Below are positions 18,368 through 27,152 of a DNA stretch of 64,000 nt, piece by piece (the stretch's first letter is position 1; every line of letters starts with the position of its first letter). A model generated the notes under the pieces. The model had not been told where the DNA came from and ran no database searches. It saw only the letters and a list, made by a program, of their open reading frames with translations. The position numbers and the translations under genes are program-made. The DNA comes from Methylobacterium sp. Leaf104 (lineage in GTDB: Bacteria; Pseudomonadota; Alphaproteobacteria; Rhizobiales; Beijerinckiaceae), in assembly GCF_001422885.1 (NCBI RefSeq), contig NZ_LMMZ01000001.1:562565-626564 (forward strand), in the 5' to 3' direction.

Positions 18368-18469
18368 GTCATCCCGGGGTCGCGCGGCGGAGCCCGGGAT
18401 CGGGAAACACAGGTGGCGCAGGGTCTTGCGGGGTCGGCGGCTCCGGATTGCACGCCACTGGCGCGCCCC
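18368..18469. repeat. Interspersed intergenic repeat, family 1, copy B
   Basis: A 102-bp element in the convergent gap between degQ and serB. It has the blocks of the copy at 10863-10964: GTCATCCCGG, CGCGC, CGGGATC, GGATTGCACGCCACTG and CGCCCC. Its ATCCCGGG (18371-18378) and CCCGGGAT (18393-18400) form a perfect 8-bp inverted repeat. Confidence 0.6.
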
Positions 18470-18514
18470 TTCGGGGCCGGGCTCGCCTGCGGCGCCCCGG
18501 CATGCCTGTGCCGC

Positions 18515-19411
18515 TCAGCCCACGAATTCGGCCGAGGCATAGCCCTGCAGGTAGAGCAGGGCCGTCAGATCGCCGTGGTCGATCCGGACCTGCGCGGCGG
18601 CCGCGACCTTGGGCTTGGCCCGGAAGGCGACGCCGAGGCCGGCCTCGCCGATCATGGCGAGGTCGTTGGCACCGTCGCCCACCGCCAGGGTCTCGGCGGG
18701 ATCGAGGCCGAAGCGGCTGCGCAGGGCGATCAGGGTCGCGCGCTTGGTCTCCTTGTCGACGATGGGCTCGACGACCTCGCCGGTGAGGTGGCCGTCCCGG
18801 ATTCCGAGGGTGGTGGCGTGGGCCTCGTCGAACCCGATCCGGGCCGAGACCGGGCCGGTGAACAGGGTGAAGCCGCCCGAGATCAGGCAGGTATGGGTGC
18901 CGTGCGCCTTCATGGTCTGCACCAGGGTGCGCCCGCCCGGCGTCAGGGTGATGCGCTCGGCGATCAGCGCGTCGATCTTGTCCACGGGGACGTCGCGCAG
19001 GAGGGCGACGCGCTCGCGCAGGGCCGGGCCGAAAGCGATCTCGCCCCGCATCGCCCGCTCGGTGATTTCGGCGACGTGGTCTTTCAGGCCGATCGTGTCG
19101 GCGAGTTCGTCGATGCATTCCTGCTCGATCATGGTCGAGTCCATGTCGGCCAGGAACAGGCGCTTGCGCCGGTGCGGACCGGCGCCGAGGACCGCGACGT
19201 CGATCGGCTCGGAGGCCAGGGCGGCGCGCAGGCGGCGCGTGAGCGCCGGCGCATCCGCCTCCGCGCCCGGCACCAGGAGCTCGGCGGCGACCTCCCCGTG
19301 CAGGATGCGGGGCTGGTGCTCGGTGCGCATCACCGCCCGGGTCTCGGCCAGCACCGCATCGGTGATGGCGGGGCGGCTCTCGTTTGCTATCAGGATCGCG
19401 ACGAGGGTCAT
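18515..19411 (-). CDS. serB: Phosphoserine phosphatase
   Basis: A 298-residue HAD-superfamily enzyme for the last step of serine synthesis. The nucleophile motif is D89-M-D91-S-T ([16 protein letters not shown]), followed by LISGGFT and [11 protein letters not shown] (motifs II and III/IV). The N-terminal 80 residues form the extra ACT-like domain common in longer SerB proteins. Start ATG 19411 gives [11 protein letters not shown], matching homologues. It is divergent from miaA with only 18 bp between start codons. Serine is also the key C1 acceptor in serine-cycle methylotrophs. Confidence 0.95.
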   Translation of the reverse strand: MTLVAILIANESRPAITDAVLAETRAVMRTEHQPRILHGEVAAELLVPGAEADAPALTRRLRAALASEPIDVAVLGAGPHRRKRLFLADMDSTMIEQECIDELADTIGLKDHVAEITERAMRGEIAFGPALRERVALLRDVPVDKIDALIAERITLTPGGRTLVQTMKAHGTHTCLISGGFTLFTGPVSARIGFDEAHATTLGIRDGHLTGEVVEPIVDKETKRATLIALRSRFGLDPAETLAVGDGANDLAMIGEAGLGVAFRAKPKVAAAAQVRIDHGDLTALLYLQGYASAEFVG

Positions 19412-19429
19412 CCGGGAGCTTTCCACGCA

Positions 19430-20401
19430 GTGCCGCCGGTCACGCAACGCGCGCACGCGCATACCCTGCCGGCGGCGATCCTCATCGCAGGGCCGACCGC
19501 CTCGGGCAAGTCGGGTCTGGCCCTGGCGCTGGCGCGCGACCTCGGGGGCGTGGTCGTCAACACCGACTCGATGCAGGTCTATGCCGATCTGCGCCGGCTC
19601 TCGGCCCGGCCGAGCCCGGCCGAGGAGGGGCTCGCGCCCCACCGCCTCTACGGCCATGTCGACGGCGCGGTGAACTACTCGGCCGGGCACTTCGCCCGCG
19701 AGGCGGAGCCGCTGCTCCGGACGTTACGCGAGGCGGGCCGCCTGCCGATCTTCGCCGGGGGCACCGGCCTGTATTTCCGGGCGCTGGAGGAGGGGCTGTC
19801 GGAGCTGCCGCCGGTGCCGGACGCGGTCCGCTCGGCCCTGCGCCTGCGGGCCGAGGGCCGGGCGACGGAGGATCTCCACGCCGATCTGGCCGCGCTCGAC
19901 CCGGCCGGGGCCGAGAGCCTGCGCCCCAGCGACCGGGCGCGGGTGATGCGCGCCCTCGAGGTGTTCGCCGCCACCGGCCGGCCGATCGCGGATTTCCACG
20001 GCGCCCGCACGCCCGGCCCGCTCGCGGGCCTGCCGCTCCTCAAGCTGTTCCTGGCGCCCGAGCGCGAGACCCTGCGCCGGGCCATCGACGCGCGGTTCGA
20101 GGCGATGATCGCGGAGGGGGCGCTGGGCGAGGTCGAGGCCCTGCGCGACCGGCGCCTCGATCCGCTGCTGCCGATCATGCGCGCCCACGGGGTGCCGAGC
20201 CTGATCGCCCATCTCGACGGGGCCCTCTCCCGGACGGAGGCGATCCGGCGCGGGCAGGGCGACACGCGGCGCTACGCCAAGCGCCAGTTCACCTGGTTCC
20301 GGCATCAGATGGGCACGGACTGGCTCTGGACGCCGCCCGAGGCGGCCCTCGGGCGGGCGCGAGCGGCGCTGATGTCAAGCCTCGGGGAGCCTGCCCCGTA
20401 G
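19430..20401 (+). CDS. miaA: tRNA dimethylallyltransferase
   Basis: A 323-residue MiaA, which prenylates A37 of tRNAs reading UNN codons. The P-loop [13 protein letters not shown] and the DSMQVY motif (around residue 45) are intact, as is [11 protein letters not shown]. The C-terminal [14 protein letters not shown] motif binds the tRNA. No ATG fits; the GTG at 19430 has GGGAG about 11 bases upstream and gives the expected N-terminus. It is divergent from serB with an 18-bp gap, so each promoter must lie in or upstream of the other's coding sequence. Confidence 0.95.
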   Translation: MPPVTQRAHAHTLPAAILIAGPTASGKSGLALALARDLGGVVVNTDSMQVYADLRRLSARPSPAEEGLAPHRLYGHVDGAVNYSAGHFAREAEPLLRTLREAGRLPIFAGGTGLYFRALEEGLSELPPVPDAVRSALRLRAEGRATEDLHADLAALDPAGAESLRPSDRARVMRALEVFAATGRPIADFHGARTPGPLAGLPLLKLFLAPERETLRRAIDARFEAMIAEGALGEVEALRDRRLDPLLPIMRAHGVPSLIAHLDGALSRTEAIRRGQGDTRRYAKRQFTWFRHQMGTDWLWTPPEAALGRARAALMSSLGEPAP

Positions 20402-20442
20402 GTCGGTCTCCCCGAGATCCGGCGGACGGCCGCCGCCGCGCC

Positions 20443-20463
20443 GTCGCGCGGGCAGAGCGCGAC
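20443..20463. terminator. Hairpin between convergent miaA and HIBADH-like genes
   Basis: A perfect 7-bp stem GTCGCGC / GCGCGAC with a 7-base loop. It lies inside a wider inverted repeat, GAGCCTGCC (20387-20395, in the miaA end) with GGCAGGCTC (20466-20474). There is no T tract. It may act as a bidirectional 3' end. Confidence 0.35.
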
Positions 20464-20488
20464 GAGGCAGGCTCATCGAGCTCCGGTG

Positions 20489-21355
20489 TCACTTCTCCAG
20501 CCGGGCGATGAGGGACGAGGTGTCCCAGCGGCTGCCGCCCATGCCCTGCACGTCGGCGTAGAACTGGTCGACGAGGGCGGTGACGGGCAGCTGGGCGCCG
20601 TTGCGCCGGGCCTCGGCCAGCAGGATGCCGAGGTCCTTGCGCATCCAGTCCACGGCGAAGCCGAAGTCGAACTTGCCCGCGTTCATGGTCTTGCCGCGGT
20701 TCTCCATCTGCCAGGAGCCGGCGGCGCCCTTGGAGATCACCTCCAGCACGGCCTCGACGTCGAGGTTCGCCCGCTTGGCGAAGTGCACCGCCTCCGACAG
20801 GCCCTGGACCAGGCCCGCGATCGCGATCTGGTTGACCATCTTGGTGAGCTGGCCGGAGCCCGCCGGACCCATCAGGCGGCTGGCGCGGGCAAAGCACAGG
20901 ATGGCGGGCTCGACCGCCGCGTAGGTCTCGGCCTCGCCGCCGCACATCACGGTCAGCGCCGCGTTCTCGGCGCCCGCCTGTCCGCCGGAGACGGGGGCGT
21001 CGACGAAGCCGAGGCCGGCGGCCCCGGCGGCGTCGGCGAGTTCGCGGGCGACCTCGGCCGAGGCGGTGGTGTGGTCGACGAAGACCGCGCCCGTCTCCAT
21101 GCCGGCGAAGGCGCCGTCCGCGCCCAGCGTGACGCTGCGCAGGTCGTCGTCGTTGCCGACGCAGGCGAAGACGATGGCCTGGCCCTTCGCGGCCTCGCGC
21201 GGCGTGGCCGCGAAGGCGCCCCCATGGGCGGAGACCCAGGCCTCGGCCTTGGCCGTGGTGCGGTTGTAGACGGTGACCTCGTGGCCCTTGGCGGCGAGGT
21301 GGCGGGCCATCGGGCCGCCCATCACGCCGAGGCCCAGAAACGCGACCTTCGCCAT
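20489..21355 (-). CDS. 3-hydroxyisobutyrate dehydrogenase-family oxidoreductase
   Basis: A 288-residue NAD(P)-dependent beta-hydroxyacid dehydrogenase. The Rossmann motif GLGVMG is at residues 8-13, the substrate-binding DAPVSGG at 119-125 and the catalytic Lys at about 172 (GSGQLTKMVNQ). HIBADH, tartronate semialdehyde reductase and glyoxylate/succinic semialdehyde reductase share these features, so the substrate is not settled. The start has three ATGs in a row; the third (21355) is six bases after GGAG and is preferred. The gene has its own promoter and a palindromic operator whose arm runs into the ribosome site, so it is probably repressor-controlled. Confidence 0.85.
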   Translation of the reverse strand: MAKVAFLGLGVMGGPMARHLAAKGHEVTVYNRTTAKAEAWVSAHGGAFAATPREAAKGQAIVFACVGNDDDLRSVTLGADGAFAGMETGAVFVDHTTASAEVARELADAAGAAGLGFVDAPVSGGQAGAENAALTVMCGGEAETYAAVEPAILCFARASRLMGPAGSGQLTKMVNQIAIAGLVQGLSEAVHFAKRANLDVEAVLEVISKGAAGSWQMENRGKTMNAGKFDFGFAVDWMRKDLGILLAEARRNGAQLPVTALVDQFYADVQGMGGSRWDTSSLIARLEK

Positions 21356-21363
21356 CATCATCT

Positions 21364-21388
21364 CCGCTCGTATCCTGAATACGAGCGG
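21364..21388 (-). promoter_or_regulatory. Palindromic operator before the HIBADH-like gene
   Basis: A perfect inverted repeat of 10 bp per arm (CCGCTCGTAT and ATACGAGCGG) around five bases (CCTGA). It lies directly downstream of the -10 element and ends two bases before the first ATG, overlapping the GGAG. Size and symmetry resemble operators of GntR- or TetR-type repressors. As RNA it could also fold and hide the ribosome site. Confidence 0.65.
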
Positions 21389-21417
21389 GGTCTAGGAGCG
21401 ATGCTCGCGAGCGTCAA
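21389..21417 (-). promoter_or_regulatory. Sigma70-type promoter of the HIBADH-like gene
   Basis: Read on the minus strand: TTGACG (21417-21412), 17 bases, then TAGACC (21394-21389). The -35 is near consensus and the spacing is ideal; the -10 is weak, which is common in alphaproteobacteria. Transcription would begin around 21382, inside the adjacent palindrome. Confidence 0.55.
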
Positions 21418-21431
21418 ACCGATGCGGGGAC

Positions 21432-22469
21432 TTATCCGCCGGTGACGCTCATGTGGCGCGGCACGGCGGCGGGCCGCGCCCGCTCGATGACGAAGTCGTG
21501 GCCCTTTGGCTTGCGCGCGATGGCGTCGATCACCGCCTGGGTCACCAGGGCGTCGTCGGGTGAGGCGCGGAGCGCCGCGCGGAGATCCGCGGCGTCCTCC
21601 TGGCCGAGGCACATGTAGAGCTTGCCGGTGCAGGTGAGGCGCACCCGGTTGCAGCTCTCGCAGAAATTATGGGTCAGCGGCGTGATGAAGCCGAGGCGTC
21701 CGCCGGTCTCGGCGATGCGCACGTAGCGCGCCGGGCCGCCCGTGCGGTCGGGCAGGGGGGTCATCGTGTAGCGCTGCTCGAGCCGGGCACGGGCGACCGA
21801 GAGGGGCAGGAACTGGTCGGTGCGGTCGCCCTCGATCTCGCCGAGCGGCATGACCTCGATCAGGGTCATGTCCATGCCGTCGCCGTGGGCCCAGGCGATC
21901 ATGTCGGCGATCTCGTCCTCGTTGACGCCCTTCAGCGCCACGGCGTTGATCTTGACCTTGATGCCGGCTCTCCGCGCCGTCTCGATCCCGTCGAGCACCA
22001 CCTTGAGGTCGCCCCGGCGGGTCACCGCGCGGAACTTGTCCGGGTCGAGGGTGTCGAGGGAGACGTTGACGCGGCGCACGCCGAGCTCGGCCAGTTCCGG
22101 CGCGAAGCGGCCGAGCTGCGTGCCGTTCGTGGTCATCGTCAGCTCTTCGAGGGCGCCCGTGCCGAGGTGACGGGACAGGCGCCGGAACAGGTGCATGATG
22201 TCGCGGCGGACGAGCGGCTCCCCGCCGGTGATGCGCAGCTTCTTCACGCCGCGCTGGATGAAGACGGCGCAGAGCCGGTCCAGTTCTTCGAGGGAGAGCA
22301 GGTCGCGCTTCGGCAGAAACTGCATGTCCTCGGACATGCAATAGACGCAACGCAGGTCGCAGCGATCGGTGACCGAGATGCGCAGGTAGGTAATCGCCCG
22401 CTGGAACGGGTCGATCAGCGGCGCGGGAGCGACCGGGACGGCATCGTCGGTGGCGCGGGGACCCCACAT
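21432..22469 (-). CDS. moaA: GTP 3',8-cyclase MoaA
   Basis: A 345-residue radical SAM enzyme for the first step of molybdenum cofactor synthesis. The SAM cluster motif is C37-x3-C41-x2-C44 (CDLRCVYCM). The second cluster is in [19 protein letters not shown]. The protein ends in GG, as active MoaA requires. The start is uncertain: ATG 22469 gives a normal length, but the frame remains open to an ATG at 22532. Mo-cofactor users in this window include the formate dehydrogenase Fdh4A and MsrP. It is divergent from the DUF971 gene. Confidence 0.95.
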   Translation of the reverse strand: MWGPRATDDAVPVAPAPLIDPFQRAITYLRISVTDRCDLRCVYCMSEDMQFLPKRDLLSLEELDRLCAVFIQRGVKKLRITGGEPLVRRDIMHLFRRLSRHLGTGALEELTMTTNGTQLGRFAPELAELGVRRVNVSLDTLDPDKFRAVTRRGDLKVVLDGIETARRAGIKVKINAVALKGVNEDEIADMIAWAHGDGMDMTLIEVMPLGEIEGDRTDQFLPLSVARARLEQRYTMTPLPDRTGGPARYVRIAETGGRLGFITPLTHNFCESCNRVRLTCTGKLYMCLGQEDAADLRAALRASPDDALVTQAVIDAIARKPKGHDFVIERARPAAVPRHMSVTGG

Positions 22470-22673
22470 GCGGGATTCTGTGCTCTGTTGGGGTGAGGAA
22501 ACGTTGGCGCGGTCGCGTGACGAACCTAACATGGCACGTCATATGAGGTCTCGCGTGGTCGCGGGCAAGTTTGCGTAGGTCGCAGGCGCCATGCATGCCA
22601 AGCGTTGTACCAAGCGTTGTGCAAGGCAATCCGTGTCGGGGCCGGCGGCCGACGCGGCCGGAAGGAAGCCATC

Positions 22674-23147
22674 ATGACTCAACAGGCTGTCGATCCGCAC
22701 GCGGCCCCGGCCGCTCCCGAGCGCTGGCCCACCGAGATCCGCCTCTCGGGCGACAAGCGCACGCTCAACGTCGCCTTCGAGGATGGCGGCCGCTTCGCCC
22801 TGCCGGCGGAGTACCTCCGGGTCTCGAGCCCCTCGGCCGAGGTGCAGGGCCACTCGCCCTCCGAGCGCAAGGTGGTGGGCGGCAAGCGCGACGTTGCGAT
22901 CCTCAAGGTCGAGCCGATCGGCAACTACGCGGTCAAGCTGACCTTCGACGACATGCACGATACCGGTCTCTTCGGCTGGGGATACCTCTACGATCTCGGG
23001 CGCGAGTACCGGAACCGCTGGGCGACCTACCTGTCCGAGCTGGAGGATCGGGGCCTAAGCCGCGATCCCGTGCGCCGGAGCGCGAAGCCGGCCGCGCCCC
23101 CGAGCGACACGGGCGGAAGCTGCGGCAGCGGCTGCGGCTGCCACTGA
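22674..23147 (+). CDS. DUF971 domain protein with Cys-rich tail
   Basis: A 157-residue protein. The DUF971 domain (about 18-115, the fold found at the N-terminus of gamma-butyrobetaine hydroxylase) carries RWPTEIRLS, LPAEYLRVSSPSAEVQGH and NYAVKLTFDD-type blocks. The C-terminus ends SCGSGCGCH, giving four Cys and one His that could hold a metal. Stand-alone DUF971 proteins are often near Fe-S or molybdopterin genes. Here the gene is divergent from moaA. The ATG at 22674 has GGAAGGAAG upstream. Role unknown. Confidence 0.85.
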   Translation: MTQQAVDPHAAPAAPERWPTEIRLSGDKRTLNVAFEDGGRFALPAEYLRVSSPSAEVQGHSPSERKVVGGKRDVAILKVEPIGNYAVKLTFDDMHDTGLFGWGYLYDLGREYRNRWATYLSELEDRGLSRDPVRRSAKPAAPPSDTGGSCGSGCGCH

Positions 23148-23192
23148 TCGGATCGACCGCCGCCCGAAAGGCCGCCGCAGGACCTCATCGCC

Positions 23193-24566
23193 ATGACGCC
23201 GTCCACTCAACCGGCCACCAGCCGGCGCGTCCTCGCGCTCGCCCTGCCGATGACGCTCGCCAACGTGACGACGCCGCTGCTGGGCTTCGTCGGCGCGACC
23301 GTGATCGGCCGGCTCGGCGATGCCGCGCTCCTCGGCGCGATGGCGCTCGGCGCGGTGATCTTCGACGCGATCTTCTGGTCGTTCGGCTCCCTGCGCATGG
23401 CCACCGCCGGGCTCACCGCGCAGGCGGTGGGCGCCCGCGACGCCGCCGAGGTCGACCGGACGCTGGCGCGTGCCCTCGCGGCGGCGCTGCTCGTCGGGCT
23501 GGTGATCGTGGTGCTGCAGGGGCCTATCGGCCGCGCCGCCTTCTCCCTGAGCGGGGCGAGCCCCGCCGTGATCGCGGCGCTGGCGGCCTATTTCCACATC
23601 CGCATCTTCGCCGCCCCCTTCACCCTGGCGAACTACGCGATACTCGGATCGGTGCTGGGACGCGGGCGGACCGATCTCGGGCTGATCCTGCAGGTCGCCA
23701 TCAACCTCACCAACATCGTCCTCACCCTCGTCTTCGTCCTGTACGCGGACATGAGCGTCGCCGGCGCCGGGCTCGCCACCTTGATCGCCGAGGCGGCCGG
23801 CGCCGGCCTCGGGCTCGTGCTCCTGGCGCGCCTCGGCTCGCGGCCCTTCGCGGTGCCGTTCCGGGTGGTGCGCGATCCGCTGGCCCTCGCCCGGATGCTC
23901 AGCGTCAACGCCGACGTGATGATCCGGACCCTGCTGCTGGTGGGCTGCATCACCCTGTTCTCGGCGCTCGGCGCCCGCTCCGGCGACGTGGTGCTGGCCG
24001 CCAACGCCGTCCTGTGGAATCTCTTCATGATCGGCGGCTTCTTCCTCGACGGCTTCGCCACCGCCGCCGAGACCCTGTGCGGGCAGGCGGTGGGCGCCCG
24101 GGACGAGGCCCGCTTCCGCCGCGCCGCGCGCCTGAGCCTGCTCTGGTGCCTCGCCTTCGGCGGCGCCATCGCGGGCGCCTTCCTCCTCGCCGGCGACGCC
24201 TTCATCGACGCGGTGACCACCAGCCCGGAGGTGCGGGCGATGGCCCGGCTCTACCTGCTGCCGGCCGCCCTGGCGCCCCTGATGGCCGCGCTGCCCTTCG
24301 CCTTCGACGGCATCTACATCGGCGCCACCTGGACGCGGGCGATGCGCAACCTGATGCTCGCCGCAAGCGCCCTCTACGGCCTCGCCCTGTTCGCTGCCCA
24401 CGCCGCCGGCCTCGGCAACGGGGGCCTGTGGCTCTCGTTCCTGATTCTGCTGGCCGGCCGCGGGATCAGCCAGGCGCTGGCCTATTCGGGGCTGACGCGC
24501 CAAACCTTCTCCCGGGCGGGCGAACGCCCTCTGGATAAACCGGCCGGCGAATTCACGCCTGCGTGA
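23193..24566 (+). CDS. MATE-family efflux transporter
   Basis: A 457-residue inner-membrane protein with about 12 helices in two similar halves. The first starts LALPMTLANVTTPLLGFVGATVIGRLGDAALLGA, in which the LPM-T-N-T pattern and the GD near the end of helix 2 mark the MATE/DinF branch. MATE proteins export drugs or metabolites using Na+ or H+. Substrate is unknown. It begins 45 bp after the DUF971 gene on the same strand and may be co-transcribed. It ends 186 bp before the iron-uptake operon. Confidence 0.9.
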   Translation: MTPSTQPATSRRVLALALPMTLANVTTPLLGFVGATVIGRLGDAALLGAMALGAVIFDAIFWSFGSLRMATAGLTAQAVGARDAAEVDRTLARALAAALLVGLVIVVLQGPIGRAAFSLSGASPAVIAALAAYFHIRIFAAPFTLANYAILGSVLGRGRTDLGLILQVAINLTNIVLTLVFVLYADMSVAGAGLATLIAEAAGAGLGLVLLARLGSRPFAVPFRVVRDPLALARMLSVNADVMIRTLLLVGCITLFSALGARSGDVVLAANAVLWNLFMIGGFFLDGFATAAETLCGQAVGARDEARFRRAARLSLLWCLAFGGAIAGAFLLAGDAFIDAVTTSPEVRAMARLYLLPAALAPLMAALPFAFDGIYIGATWTRAMRNLMLAASALYGLALFAAHAAGLGNGGLWLSFLILLAGRGISQALAYSGLTRQTFSRAGERPLDKPAGEFTPA

Positions 24567-24673
24567 CGCCGGTCTGACGCGGTGCGTGCCGGCACTTGCG
24601 TTCCCGGCCGCGCGCAAGACGAGACACTGAAGCATCCAGCGGGATTTACTTGAGTCGTCAGGTGGAAGCTTAG

Positions 24674-24690
24674 TTTGGAATTGTTCTGAT
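24674..24690 (+). promoter_or_regulatory. Iron control element (Irr box) before ftrABCD
   Basis: The 17-mer TTTGGAATTGTTCTGAT matches the known Irr-binding ICE pattern TTTAGAA-N3-TTCTAAA at 11 of its 14 fixed positions, keeping the core GAA-N3-TTC. It lies 63 bp upstream of the first iron-uptake gene. Irr is the heme-responsive iron regulator of Hyphomicrobiales and Rhodobacterales. The match and position are seen; binding is inferred. Confidence 0.65.
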
Positions 24691-24752
24691 TAAGGAACGT
24701 GACGAAAAAGCCTCTTTGCTTGTTTTATCGTCTGGTCTACGCGCTAGCCACG

Positions 24753-25316
24753 ATGCGCAAGAATCTCCGCTCCTCCCTCGCCCTGGCCCTCCTGTTCGCC
24801 GGCGCCGTCTCCCTCGGGAGCGGCGCTCAGGCGAAGGAGACGCCGATCGGCCCGCACGTCATCCAGAACGGGATCGAGGTGGGCGCCGTCTACCTTCAGC
24901 CCATCGAGATGGACCCGCCGGACATGATGCGCGCCGCAGCCGCGTCCGACATCCACCTCGAGGCCGACATCCACGCCGCCAAGGACAACCGCAACGGCTT
25001 CGCCGAGGGCGACTGGGTCCCGTCGCTGACGGTCAGCTTCGAGATCACCAAGCTGGAGGGCGAGGCCGCCACCGGCCCGAAGGTCTCCGGCTCGCTGATG
25101 CCGATGGTCGCCAATGACGGCCCGCATTACGGCGACAACGTCAAGCTCTCCGGCCCCGGCCGCTACCGCCTGAAGCTCACCGTCGCGCCGCCCGGCCCGC
25201 ACAGCCATTTCGGCCGCCACGTCGACAAGGAGACCGGCGTCGCCGAGTGGTTCAAGCCCTTCGACCTGATCCAGGACTTCACCTTCGCGGGTATCGGCAA
25301 GAAGGGAGCCTACTGA
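24753..25316 (+). CDS. ftrA: P19/Tpd-type periplasmic iron-binding protein
   Basis: A 187-residue exported protein. The signal peptide MRKNLRSSLALALLFAGAVS ends near GAQA. The mature part has the P19 pattern: EVGAVYLQPIEMDPP, then DIHLEADIHAAKDNRNGF and a His-rich PPGPHSHFGRH. P19 proteins bind copper and iron and work with cupredoxin, polyferredoxin and FTR1 permease partners. An in-frame GTG at 24699, near AAGGA, is a possible alternative start, but the ATG gives a clean signal peptide. It is the first gene of the operon, 63 bp after an Irr-box match. Confidence 0.88.
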   Translation: MRKNLRSSLALALLFAGAVSLGSGAQAKETPIGPHVIQNGIEVGAVYLQPIEMDPPDMMRAAAASDIHLEADIHAAKDNRNGFAEGDWVPSLTVSFEITKLEGEAATGPKVSGSLMPMVANDGPHYGDNVKLSGPGRYRLKLTVAPPGPHSHFGRHVDKETGVAEWFKPFDLIQDFTFAGIGKKGAY

Positions 25317-25321
25317 GCCCC

Positions 25322-25660
25322 ATGGCCGTTCTCCGCCGCATCCTGGCCTGCGCCCTCGCGGGCGGCCTCCTCGCCGCCTCCGCGGCGCGCGCCGAAGACC
25401 TGCCGGTCATCAAGGTCGAGATGAAGGACGGGACCATCACCCCGAACGTCATCGAGGTCCCGGCCAACACCCGCTTCAAGCTCGAGATCACCAATACGGG
25501 AACCAGCCCGGTGGAGTTCGAGAGCGTGGAGCTGAAGCGCGAGAAGGCGCTCGCCGCGGGCGCGACCTCCTCCATCGTCTTCCGCACCGTCGATCCCGGC
25601 AGCTACGACGTGTTCGACGACTTCCACCCCAATTCCAAGGCCACCCTGGTGGCGAAGTAA
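25322..25660 (+). CDS. ftrB: Periplasmic cupredoxin-domain protein FtrB
   Basis: A 112-residue exported cupredoxin-like protein with a signal peptide ending near ARA (residue 23). The fold is seen in TPNVIEVPANTRFKLEITNTGTSP and a closing SYDVFDDFHPNSKATL with a single His. In the FtrABCD system of Brucella and Bordetella this subunit is thought to oxidise ferrous iron for transport. It begins 5 bp after ftrA and is clearly co-transcribed. Confidence 0.85.
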   Translation: MAVLRRILACALAGGLLAASAARAEDLPVIKVEMKDGTITPNVIEVPANTRFKLEITNTGTSPVEFESVELKREKALAAGATSSIVFRTVDPGSYDVFDDFHPNSKATLVAK

Positions 25661-25693
25661 GCGGCCTCGACAACCCTGGCGAACCCAACCGGA

Positions 25694-27103
25694 ATGGCAG
25701 TCTCGACGTCCATCACGCCGCACGACGCCCGAGACGCCTGGATCGACGCGAAGCTCGCCGATCTCGGGGCCTGGATGCAGCGCCACGGCGGCGCGATCCG
25801 CACCATCCAGTGGGGCGTGGTCGCAATCTACCTCGTGCTGGTCGCCGTGCCGGCCTTCCTGCCGCTGCCCGACCGCAGCGCGCACCTGTGGAACGACCTG
25901 ACCGTCTTCGCCCAGTTCGCCTTCTGGGGCATCTGGTGGCCCTTCGTGCTGGTCAGCATGGTGGTGGTCGGACGGGCCTGGTGCGGCATCCTCTGCCCCG
26001 AGGGCGCGCTGACCGAGTTCGCCAGCCGCTGGAGCCTCGGCCGCGCCGTGCCTCGCTGGATCACCTGGGGCGGCTGGCCCTTCGTGGCCTTCGCCGGGAC
26101 CACGGTCTACGGCCAGATGGTCAGCGTCTACGGCTACCCGAAGCCGGTGCTCGCGGTGCTCGGCGGCTCCACCGTGGCGGCGATCGTGGTCGGGCTGCTC
26201 TACGGCCGCAACAAGCGGGTCTGGTGCCGCTACCTCTGCCCCGTCAACGGCGTCTTCGCCGTGCTCGCCAAGCTCGCGCCGGTGAGCTTCCAGGTCGATC
26301 ACGCGGCCTGGGCGGCCTCGCCGAAGCCGAAAGGCGGGACGGGGTTCAATTGTGCCCCGCTGGTGCCGGTGAAGACCATGAACGGCGCGGGCGCCTGCCA
26401 CATGTGCGGGCGCTGCTCGGGCTATCGCGGCGCCGTGCGCCTCGCCCGGCGCTCGCCCACCCACGAGATCGTCCACGTCGCCGGCACCGAGCCGAGCCTC
26501 GACCAGACCGTGCTCATCCTGTTCGGCATGATGGGCCTGGCCGTCGGCGCCTTCCAGTGGTCGTCGAGCCCCTGGTTCATCGACGTCAAGCAGGCGCTGG
26601 CCACCTGGCTGATCGAGCGCGGCACGACCTGGCCCCTCGAGACCACGCTGCCCTGGTACATCCTGACGAACTATCCCGAGCACAACGACGTGCTCAGCCT
26701 CCTCGATGGCGGGCTGCTGCTGGGCTACATCGCCGCCACCGCGATCGTGCTCGGCCTCTCCCTCTCGGGCCTCGTGGCCCTGGCCACCCTGTCCCTCGGC
26801 TGGACGCGGGCGCGCTTCCACCACCTCACCCAGACGCTGATCCCGGTGGCGGGCTGCGGCGTCTTCCTCGGCCTCTCGGCCCTCACCGTCACGTTCCTTC
26901 GCGGCGACGGCATCCTCATCCCCTACGTCTCGGAGATGCGCGCCGCGCTGCTCCTGGGCACCAGCCTGTGGAGCGTCCGGCTCGCCTGGTCGGTGGCCGG
27001 GCTCTCGGCCCGGGGCCTGCGCCGCATCGGGGCGACGCTGGGCATCGCCGCCGCCTGCGCCCTCTCGGTCTCCGGCTGGGTGCTGCTGTTCTGGATCTGG
27101 TAG
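25694..27103 (+). CDS. ftrC: Membrane polyferredoxin FtrC
   Basis: A 469-residue membrane protein with about 8-10 helices and NapH-like Cys motifs on the cytoplasmic side: C97-x3-C101-P, C178-x3-C182-P, C220, and C235-x2-C238-x2-C241. In FtrABCD it is proposed to take up electrons released when ferrous iron is oxidised. Start ATG lies 33 bp after ftrB. The C-terminal half has additional helices without Cys, as in other FtrC proteins. Confidence 0.87.
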   Translation: MAVSTSITPHDARDAWIDAKLADLGAWMQRHGGAIRTIQWGVVAIYLVLVAVPAFLPLPDRSAHLWNDLTVFAQFAFWGIWWPFVLVSMVVVGRAWCGILCPEGALTEFASRWSLGRAVPRWITWGGWPFVAFAGTTVYGQMVSVYGYPKPVLAVLGGSTVAAIVVGLLYGRNKRVWCRYLCPVNGVFAVLAKLAPVSFQVDHAAWAASPKPKGGTGFNCAPLVPVKTMNGAGACHMCGRCSGYRGAVRLARRSPTHEIVHVAGTEPSLDQTVLILFGMMGLAVGAFQWSSSPWFIDVKQALATWLIERGTTWPLETTLPWYILTNYPEHNDVLSLLDGGLLLGYIAATAIVLGLSLSGLVALATLSLGWTRARFHHLTQTLIPVAGCGVFLGLSALTVTFLRGDGILIPYVSEMRAALLLGTSLWSVRLAWSVAGLSARGLRRIGATLGIAAACALSVSGWVLLFWIW

Positions 27104-27152
27104 GGCGGTCGTCACGGCCGCGACTGCGAACACGCGAAAAGGAAACCTCCGC

